A DNA stretch of 5,929 nt from Actinomycetes bacterium. GTDB lineage: Bacteria; Actinomycetota; Actinomycetes; Propionibacteriales; Propionibacteriaceae. The stretch spans positions 1 to 5,929 of the forward strand of contig JAEYNS010000343.1 in assembly GCA_023412435.1 (NCBI GenBank). The letters are read 5' to 3'. The notes below the pieces were generated by a model that saw only the letters and a list, made by a program, of their open reading frames with translations, was not told the origin of the DNA and did not search any database. Shown here in pieces: positions 1-5,929 of the stretch (position 1 is the stretch's first letter; the number at the start of each line of letters is the position of its first letter). Made by a program: the position numbers and the translations under genes.

Positions 1-2355
1 GGCGTCACCGTTGATGGCCGCCACCGCTCCGGTCCCGTCGGTGCCCTCGCCGAGGAAGCGCCAAGTGTAGGTGCCGTTGGGGACGAGCGTCCCGGCGGGG
101 GCGAACCCTGCCCCTTCGTCGGTCGTCGTGCCGTCCCATGCCACCCGGACGGCGCCGTCCTCGTTCTCGCCGGCATCCAGGACAGCGACCACCTGCTCGG
201 ACGCAGTCCCCGCAGCCTGGACGATCTCGACCTCCCCGGTCACCCGGCGGCTCAGGTCGAGGGCAAGCTTCCAGCCGCCGGGGGCGTTGACCTCGTAACT
301 CGTCGGCGCGACCGTCCCGAGCACCCGGGGCGCGGTGCCCTTGACGAGGTCCTCGCCGTCCCAGCTGTGCAGGTCGATCAGCTTCAACGAGGTTCCGGTC
401 GAGTAGACCAGCCGGCTGACCCCGTCGAAGCTCGGGGTCACCCCGGTATCGGCGTCCTCGATCGCCTTCGACCCCGGTCCCGCGCTGTCGAAGTCCAGCG
501 AGACGTCCCACAGCGCGAAGGCCGACCTGGTGTAGTCGAAGAGCGCCGCGACCCCGTCCCCGAGCGCTACGGGGCTGGCGTTCTGCGCTTCGGTGGTCCA
601 CTCGCGTGCTCGCCGGTCGAAGGTGTACGCGATCCGGAAGCTGCCGTAGGCAACGCCGACCACCACGACGTCGCCGTGCACGAGGACGCGGCTGATCTTC
701 CAGGACGGCGCGCCGGGGACCTTCGCCGACATCGGGAAGCCCGGCTTGCCGGTCAGTTCCCGGATCAGGATGTCGGTCCTGGCCGAGTTCTGCTCGACCA
801 CGATGCTGCCGTAGATCGCGACTATCGCATTGCCCTTGCGGCTTGGTTTGGCCACCACGGCGCCGGTCGGCCCGAGCACGAGGGTCTGCTTCTTGCGGGT
901 CACCAGGGTGTACGGCCCGCTCGCATCGGTCAGGGCCGTCACCGCGCCCGCGGTGGCGGTCTTCACGCCGCGGTCGCTGAGGACGAGCGACTTCGAGGTG
1001 CGCTGCACCTGGCGGGCACCCGAGACCTGGAAGCCGAGGGTGGCGCCGGCCAGGTCGATGGCCGCGGAGGTCGGTGCGACCCCCGCGGCATCGACGCCGC
1101 GGACCCAGCCCTGCTGCTTCGCCCTGCCATCGAGCCCGGCGAGGCTGGTGAGCCCCAGGTCCAGTGCGCTGGGCGCCACCCGCGCGGTGAAGTAGTCGAA
1201 GGCCTTGGTGACGGCACCACTGCCGGGCGCGACGCGATAGATGGCGCCGCCCACCCCTCGATCGGCCTGGACCAGCGGGGTGTCCGGGTCACCGACGCCG
1301 GTGAACGCCAGGTTGTGGCCCTTCACGGTGCGCACCGTGACCAGCTTCTTCCCGTTCCACACCCGCTCCGAGCCGTTGATCGTGATCGCGAGCACGGTGC
1401 CGTGGCGGGCGGCGCTGATGGTGGCGTTCTTCTTGGTGGTGGTCAGCTTGCGGCAGCTCGCGGACTTCAGCGAGCCGGTCGTGGTGTTCCACTCCCTGGT
1501 GCACAGGTTCAGCTTGGTGCCGGACAGCTGGAGGTACTCGATCAGAGCGAGCACGTCCGCACCCGGTGTCTTCCACATCAGGTTGACGTAGGGGACATAG
1601 CCCGAGATCCGGAACGGCTTCGGCCCGAACGCGGTGACAGCGTTGTCCGGGTCAACCGGGTCAACCGGGCCGACGGGGTCGATGTCGGTGTAGCTGGAGC
1701 GGCCGCCCGCCTTGCTCGACCAGGCTGTCGTGTGCAGCAGGCCGGCCGGGCGCATCACCCAGGTGGTCCGTGGATGGGTCGCCTTGGCCGGATTGGTCGA
1801 CCCGTCCAGCTGGATTCGGGCCGAGGGGGATCCGTCGAGCGGGACCAGGTAGAGGGCCGCGCTGGACTCCCCCAGCACCATCTGGGTGTCGGTGACCGCG
1901 CGCGGCTGCTCGTCCACCGGGTAGGTCTCGATCGCCCCCGGATCCGGGAGCGCGGCCAGGTCGACCACCCGCAGGAAGCGCGCGCCGTCGTCGGTCAGCT
2001 CGTGCCACACCGCCGTGCCGTCGGCGACGTAGGCGGCGGCCTCGCGGGGAACGAACTCGTCCGGCCAGGCCTGCCAGGTGAGGCCACCGTCCGCCGACCA
2101 CTGGGTGACCCCCGACTCGGCGGTCTCGCGGGCCCGCGCCACGAGGAAGGACCCGGAGGCCGCGAGCACGGTCGTCGGCCGCTGGCCGGTCGCAACGTCC
2201 GACTCCTGAACCAGGTCGTCCGCGGCCTGCGCGGGGGTGGCCACCACGAGTGCGCTCGCGACCAGGCCGAGCGAGGCGACGGCGACCGCCAGCGGTCGGC
2301 GGCGGAAGCGCCGCGCTGTGGCGGCGCGCGCAGGATGGACTGACGAACGGAGCAT
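1..2355 (-). CDS. Secreted protein with Asp box and C-terminal FlgD-like Ig region (C-terminus beyond window)
   Basis: The frame is open from ATG (2355-2353) to the window edge, 785 codons with no stop, so the 3' end is missing. Residues 1-44 look like a Sec signal peptide: an Arg-rich start (RRFRRR at 15-20), a hydrophobic core from about 21 to 40, and an AQA cleavage site before A45. Residues 87-94 (SADGGLTW) match the sialidase/BNR Asp box S-x-D-x-G-x-T-W, suggesting a beta-propeller-like N-terminal part. A Pro-Val-Asp linker lies at 226-237. The only cysteines seen, C285 and C301, could form a disulfide outside the cell. Near the end, WDG at 740-742 and PNGTYTW at 759-765 resemble the FlgD Ig-like fold found on secreted bacterial proteins. 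I see no catalytic motif; a cell-surface or exported binding or structural role is inference. The start has only a G-run about 5 bases upstream as a ribosome site, but the signal peptide begins properly there. The gene is divergent from mdh. Confidence 0.88.
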   Translation of the reverse strand, partial: MLRSSVHPARAATARRFRRRPLAVAVASLGLVASALVVATPAQAADDLVQESDVATGQRPTTVLAASGSFLVARARETAESGVTQWSADGGLTWQAWPDEFVPREAAAYVADGTAVWHELTDDGARFLRVVDLAALPDPGAIETYPVDEQPRAVTDTQMVLGESSAALYLVPLDGSPSARIQLDGSTNPAKATHPRTTWVMRPAGLLHTTAWSSKAGGRSSYTDIDPVGPVDPVDPDNAVTAFGPKPFRISGYVPYVNLMWKTPGADVLALIEYLQLSGTKLNLCTREWNTTTGSLKSASCRKLTTTKKNATISAARHGTVLAITINGSERVWNGKKLVTVRTVKGHNLAFTGVGDPDTPLVQADRGVGGAIYRVAPGSGAVTKAFDYFTARVAPSALDLGLTSLAGLDGRAKQQGWVRGVDAAGVAPTSAAIDLAGATLGFQVSGARQVQRTSKSLVLSDRGVKTATAGAVTALTDASGPYTLVTRKKQTLVLGPTGAVVAKPSRKGNAIVAIYGSIVVEQNSARTDILIRELTGKPGFPMSAKVPGAPSWKISRVLVHGDVVVVGVAYGSFRIAYTFDRRAREWTTEAQNASPVALGDGVAALFDYTRSAFALWDVSLDFDSAGPGSKAIEDADTGVTPSFDGVSRLVYSTGTSLKLIDLHSWDGEDLVKGTAPRVLGTVAPTSYEVNAPGGWKLALDLSRRVTGEVEIVQAAGTASEQVVAVLDAGENEDGAVRVAWDGTTTDEGAGFAPAGTLVPNGTYTWRFLGEGTDGTGAVAAINGDA
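1651..1668 (-). repeat. Tandem 9-base repeat encoding a Val-Asp-Pro linker
   Basis: GTCAACCGG occurs twice in direct succession on the plus strand (1651-1659, 1660-1668), with a looser third copy after it. On the coding minus strand it gives the PVDPVDP run within residues 226-237 of the secreted protein. Such Pro/Asp runs commonly act as stiff linkers between domains in exported proteins, so this probably marks a domain boundary. Confidence 0.65.
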
Positions 2356-2413
2356 GTCGACCCCCGACGATCTGCATCTCCGAGAGCCCATCGCCCCCGG
2401 TCCCCCCAAGGGC

Positions 2414-2443
2414 ATCGTAGGGCGCTCCTGCCGCCCGCGACAG
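2414..2443 (-). promoter_or_regulatory. Candidate promoter for the secreted-protein gene
   Basis: On the minus strand a TACGAT hexamer (2419-2414) fits the actinobacterial -10 pattern TAnnnT. CTGTCG lies 18 bases upstream (2443-2438) and matches TTGACA at only three of six positions. It would give a leader of roughly 50 bases before the ATG at 2355. The hexamer is good, the -35 is weak, and nothing else supports it. Confidence 0.35.
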
Positions 2444-2539
2444 CCCTCCCCCGATACGTCCCGAATGCCGCGTGGCCGGCCGCGGGCATCCGTCCATGCC
2501 ACAGGCCGGTCGGTGAACGGATGGGCGGCGCCGGCCTGA

Positions 2540-3607
<1,068 letters not shown>

Positions 3608-3616
3608 GCGTCGGCG

Positions 3617-3647
3617 CAGGGCCCCGGGCGGTCACCCCGGGGCCCTG
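3617..3647 (+). terminator. Hairpin terminator after mdh
   Basis: CAGGGCCCCGGG (3617-3628) pairs perfectly over 12 bp with CCCGGGGCCCTG (3636-3647) around a 7-base loop, starting 9 bases after the mdh stop. No clear T-run follows (TCGCATTCTCG), a form common in high-GC actinobacteria. Its position between mdh and a gene with its own regulatory site supports termination. Confidence 0.8.
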
Positions 3648-3694
3648 TCGCATTCTCGTCCGTTCGCCCTCCATCGGGAGTCCCGGGCGCTAAG

Positions 3695-3723
3695 CTACGA
3701 TTCCGTAAGTTACGGTTCCGTAG
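3695..3723 (+). promoter_or_regulatory. Nested palindromic double operator (TetR-like) before the acyl-CoA synthetase gene
   Basis: Two 12-mers, TACGATTCCGTA (3696-3707) and TACGGTTCCGTA (3711-3722), differ at one base and are spaced 15 bases start to start. The second is itself a 5-2-5 inverted repeat. Between them CCGTAAGTTACGG (3703-3715) is a perfect 6-1-6 palindrome, and the whole 29 bases is symmetric about G3709 at 11 of 14 pairs. Candidate -10 hexamers TAAGCT (3691-3696) and TACGAT (3696-3701) overlap it, so a bound protein would block transcription. The geometry fits a dimeric repressor binding as two overlapping dimers, as some TetR-family proteins do. The regulator is not encoded in the window and the family assignment is inference. 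Confidence 0.75.
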
Positions 3724-3738
3724 TCTCGAGGTTCTCCG

Positions 3739-5448
3739 ATGCGCACCCCCACCCCCGCCACCCTCGCCGTCCGCGCCGCGCGGGACTTCCTGCTCGGCCA
3801 CGCCGAGGACTACGACGCCGCGGTGGCCGGCTTCGCCTGGCCGCAGCTGAGCGAGTTCAACTTCGCCCTGGAGTGGTTCGACGTGGTGGCCGGGGAGCAC
3901 CCCGACCGCCCGGCGGTGACGATTGTGGACTCCGACCTCACAGCCCGCTCGTGGACCTACGGCCAGCTGTCCCGCCGCTCCGACCAGCTGGCGAACTGGC
4001 TGGCCGGCCTCGACCTGCGCCGCGGCGACCGCGTGATCGTCATGCTCAACAACACCATCGAGTTGTGGGAGACGCTGCTCGCCATCCACAAGCTCGGGGC
4101 GGTCGCCGTCCCCACCTCGACCCTGCTCTCCGCGGCCGACCTCGACTACCGGGTCGACAGGTCGCAGGCGAGGGCTGTGGTCGCACCCACCGGCCTGGCT
4201 CCCCGGCTGGCGGGCCTGCCCCGACAGGTGACCAGGATCGGCGTCGGGCCCGGCACCCCTTCCGGCTGGGTGAACATCACGGCCTCCGCGCGGGCCGCCG
4301 ACCGCTTCGAGCCAGACGGTCCAACCCCGGCCGACGACCCCGGTCTGCTGTACTTCACCTCGGGAACCACCGCGCGCCCCAAGCTGGTGCGCCACACCCA
4401 GGTCTCCTACCCGGTGGGACACCTGTCCACGATGTGGTGGCTGGGCCTTCGCCCCGGCGACGTCCACCTCAACATCTCGTCCCCGGGCTGGGGCAAGCAC
4501 GCCTGGAGCAACTTCTACTCCCCCTTCCTCGCCCAGGCGACCGCGTTCGTCTTCAACTACGACAGGTTCGACGCAGCCACCCTGATGGAGGTGATGGACG
4601 CCCACCGCGTCACCACCTTCTGCGCGCCTCCGACGGTGTGGCGGATGCTGATCCAGGCGGACCTCAGCCGGCTGTCGTCCCCGCCCCGGGAACTGCTCGG
4701 CGCGGGAGAACCTCTCAACCCCGAGGTGATCCAGCGGGTCCGCCAGGCCTGGGGAGCCACGATCCGCGACGGCTTCGGGCAGACCGAGATGACCTGCTGC
4801 GTCGGCAACTCCCCCGGTCAGCGGGTTCTGGACGGCTCGATGGGACGGCCGATGCCCGGCTACCCCGTCGTGCTGCTCGACCCGGTCAGCGGCGACCCCA
4901 GCCCGACTGAGGGCGAGATCTGCCTCGACCTCTCCCGGCCGATCCTCGGCCTGATGGCCGGCTACCACAACGACCCGGAGCTCACCGCCGAGGCCTGCCG
5001 GGACGGCTTCTACCACACCGGCGATCTCGCGTCCGCCGACGCCGACGGCTACCTGACCTACGTCGGACGGGCCGACGACGTCTTCAAGGCCTCCGACTAC
5101 AAGATCTCCCCGTTCGAACTGGAGTCCATCCTGCTGGAACACCCCTACGTCACCGAGGTGGCGATCGTCCCCAGCCCCGATCCCGTCCGGGCCGCCGTCC
5201 CGAAGGCGTTCGTCTGTCTGGTTCAGGACGTCGCCGCCGTGCCCGAAGCCGCCGCCCGGGCGATCTTCGCCCACGCCAGGCAGCGGCTGTCCGCCTTCCA
5301 GCGCGTCCGGATCGTCGAGTTCGTCCACGAACTGCCCAAGACCATCTCCGGCAAGATCCGCCGGGTGGAACTGCGTGAGCGGGAGGCGGCACGGGTCGCC
5401 GCGGCGTCGCTGGTCGGCCAGTTCCTGGAGGCGGACTTCCGCGCCTGA
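3739..5448 (+). CDS. AMP-forming acyl-CoA synthetase (medium-chain/aromatic type)
   Basis: This 569-residue ANL-superfamily ligase activates a carboxylic acid with ATP to an acyl-adenylate and then a CoA thioester. Motifs in order: ATP-binding loop TSGTTARPK (207-215), A5 DGFGQTE (344-350), A7 YHTGDLA (425-431) with ribose-binding D429, A8 hinge GRADD (443-447), and the catalytic A10 lysine K539 in PKTISGKIRR. The pocket Trp that restricts acetyl-CoA synthetase to acetate (DTWWQTE) is replaced by G347, so a longer or aromatic acid is likely. The overall pattern (FNFALEWFD, SPGWGKHAWSNF, FKASDYKISPFELE) resembles a widespread medium-chain acyl-CoA synthetase-like group. The A8 loop has D453 where most ANL ligases have Gly. 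The ATG at 3739 follows GAGG (3728-3731) by 7 bases. Regulation is probably by the nested operator just upstream. The exact substrate cannot be read from sequence. Confidence 0.93.
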   Translation: MRTPTPATLAVRAARDFLLGHAEDYDAAVAGFAWPQLSEFNFALEWFDVVAGEHPDRPAVTIVDSDLTARSWTYGQLSRRSDQLANWLAGLDLRRGDRVIVMLNNTIELWETLLAIHKLGAVAVPTSTLLSAADLDYRVDRSQARAVVAPTGLAPRLAGLPRQVTRIGVGPGTPSGWVNITASARAADRFEPDGPTPADDPGLLYFTSGTTARPKLVRHTQVSYPVGHLSTMWWLGLRPGDVHLNISSPGWGKHAWSNFYSPFLAQATAFVFNYDRFDAATLMEVMDAHRVTTFCAPPTVWRMLIQADLSRLSSPPRELLGAGEPLNPEVIQRVRQAWGATIRDGFGQTEMTCCVGNSPGQRVLDGSMGRPMPGYPVVLLDPVSGDPSPTEGEICLDLSRPILGLMAGYHNDPELTAEACRDGFYHTGDLASADADGYLTYVGRADDVFKASDYKISPFELESILLEHPYVTEVAIVPSPDPVRAAVPKAFVCLVQDVAAVPEAAARAIFAHARQRLSAFQRVRIVEFVHELPKTISGKIRRVELREREAARVAAASLVGQFLEADFRA

Positions 5449-5496
5449 CGGGGGTTCGCCCCACAAGCTCAGCGGCGTCGAAGACCCCGCCCGGCA

Positions 5497-5531
5497 GGTG
5501 GCCGGATTGCGCATTGACCGCACCGGCCGCC
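5497..5531 (+). other. Long bulged stem-loop between the synthetase and the small gene
   Basis: GGTGGCCGG (5497-5505) pairs with CCGGCCGCC (5523-5531) over nine pairs, one of them G-U. After a two-base AT bulge, TGCG (5508-5511) pairs with CGCA (5519-5522) around a 7-base loop, making 13 pairs in all. No T-run follows. It begins 48 bases after the synthetase stop and abuts the purine-rich GGAGGAG at 5533-5539. It may be a terminator for the synthetase gene or a structured leader for the small gene; a TTGACC at 5514-5519 inside it is a weak -35 candidate. The remainder of 5449-5595 shows only a short GGGG-TTCG-CCCC hairpin at 5451-5462. Confidence 0.6.
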
Positions 5532-5582
5532 GGGAGGAGAGTTCGCCGTGGCAGCGCGTTGTTCCTATCACCCACCCACCCC

Positions 5583-5590
5583 AAGGGAGG
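5583..5590 (+). promoter_or_regulatory. Strong ribosome-binding site for the ATG at 5596
   Basis: AAGGGAGG ends five bases before the ATG at 5596, a near-ideal Shine-Dalgarno match, and is the main reason for choosing that start. A second good site, GGAGGAG (5533-5539), stands eight bases before an in-frame GTG at 5548 and would add 16 residues. Confidence 0.75.
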
Positions 5591-5595
5591 CAGCG

Positions 5596-5844
5596 ATGCC
5601 GAAGTTGAGTCACGAGGAGGTCGTGAAGACCTTCCTCGATTCCCAATCAGTGAACTTCGAGGCTCTCGGCAAGTTCGTCGCCGAGGCAGGCCCCCGGATC
5701 GCCCTGTCCGGCGCCGGCGACTACGGCGTCCGGTTCGGCTTCTACAACCTGCTGGCGTGCTTCTGGATCGGCCCGCCGGTGGACGTGATCGGCAACCTGG
5801 GACGGGAGGTTCGCGGCATCGCGAACGAAGTCGCCGGACCGTAG
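5596..5844 (+). CDS. Small protein of unknown function (82 residues)
   Basis: I do not recognise this family. The ATG at 5596 has an excellent ribosome site. The first 36 residues look like amphipathic helix (SHEEVVKTFLDSQ, FEALGKFVAEAG), followed by a Gly-rich turn (SGAGDYGVRFG, 38-48) and a hydrophobic, aromatic-rich stretch FGFYNLLACFWIGPP (47-61). That stretch contains Asn and is short for a membrane span, so a compact cytoplasmic fold or a membrane-associated segment are both possible. There is one cysteine, C55. No signal peptide, DNA-binding or metal-binding motif is evident. An in-frame GTG at 5548 would give 98 residues; its extra 16 (Pro/His-containing) look less protein-like, so the shorter form is preferred. 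The stop directly adjoins the next frame, suggesting co-translation. The coding call rests on the ribosome site, the plausible composition and the consistent frame. Confidence 0.75.
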   Translation: MPKLSHEEVVKTFLDSQSVNFEALGKFVAEAGPRIALSGAGDYGVRFGFYNLLACFWIGPPVDVIGNLGREVRGIANEVAGP

Positions 5845-5929
5845 GTGGCCGACCGCCCGGACTGGCCGCGCGCCGACCTGGTCCGTCGGTTGGTCCGTGC
5901 CCTGGTGATCGCTGAGCGCGCCCTCGGCG
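5845..5929 (+). CDS. Start of an unidentified gene, cut by the window end
   Basis: A GTG at 5845-5847 immediately follows the TAG stop of the small gene, in the same frame, and stays open for 28 codons to the window edge. The peptide begins VADRPDWPRADLVRRL and continues as a Leu/Val/Arg/Ala-rich amphipathic helix. No clear Shine-Dalgarno sequence is present, so translation would depend on ribosomes finishing the upstream gene. It is too short to assign a family. The true start could be a later GTG, or the frame may be spurious. Confidence 0.45.
   Translation, partial: MADRPDWPRADLVRRLVRALVIAERALG

Noticed and set aside
2311..2338. Twin-arginine (Tat) signal at the start of the secreted protein
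   Set aside because: The Arg cluster RRFRRRPLAV does not fit S/T-R-R-x-F-L-K; a general Sec-type signal with AQA cleavage site is the simpler reading.
367..2343. A 658-codon open frame on the plus strand opposite the secreted-protein gene
   Set aside because: It is codon-for-codon antisense to the minus-strand gene, where G/C at third positions suppresses stops. The product is a featureless Arg/Gly/Asp/His-rich sequence, while the minus strand gives a signal peptide, an Asp box and an Ig-like end.
2465..2487. GC-rich inverted repeat around GGCCGGCC in the divergent intergenic region as an operator
   Set aside because: The arms match only partly outside the self-complementary core, which is expected by chance in DNA of this composition.
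5451..5462. GGGG-TTCG-CCCC hairpin right after the synthetase stop as an intrinsic terminator
   Set aside because: Only four pairs and no following T-run; the 13-pair structure at 5497-5531 is a far better candidate.
5514..5542. TTGACC as a -35 box for the small gene
   Set aside because: No acceptable -10 hexamer lies 16-19 bases downstream (the sequence there is GGAGAGTT), and the hexamer is buried in the stem-loop.

Overview
The window is high-GC DNA with strong G/C preference at third codon positions, GTG starts and U-poor GC-rich hairpins. Together with the gene types this points to an actinobacterial chromosome. Something near the Propionibacteriales is a guess from protein style, not a demonstrated placement. 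There are no RNA genes, insertion sequences, CRISPR repeats or phage genes; it reads as ordinary chromosome.

Layout. (1) Positions 2355 to 1, minus strand: a long secreted protein of which 785 codons are present and whose end lies outside the window. It has a signal peptide, one sialidase-type Asp box and a C-terminal FlgD-like Ig region. (2) A 262-bp divergent intergenic region carries candidate promoters for both directions. (3) Positions 2618-3607, plus strand: malate dehydrogenase (mdh), complete with all catalytic residues, closed by a perfect 12-bp hairpin at 3617-3647. (4) A striking nested palindrome at 3695-3723, probably a TetR-type double operator, sits just before (5) an AMP-forming acyl-CoA synthetase at 3739-5448. 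(6) A 147-bp gap holds a long bulged stem-loop at 5497-5531. (7) An unrecognised 82-residue protein follows at 5596-5844, with a second possible upstream start. (8) A further reading frame begins directly after its stop and runs off the window end.

How the genes relate. Mdh is a housekeeping TCA-cycle enzyme and appears to be its own transcription unit. The acyl-CoA synthetase activates a carboxylic acid, probably larger than acetate, and is likely switched by a repressor encoded elsewhere, perhaps one sensing an acyl-CoA or acid. The small protein and the frame after it may form their own unit, or be read through from the synthetase gene past the stem-loop.

I did not find convincing evidence of a new multi-gene system. 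The points most worth a second look are the nested operator, the stem-loop with two competing starts before the small gene, the unrecognised small protein, and the large secreted protein.
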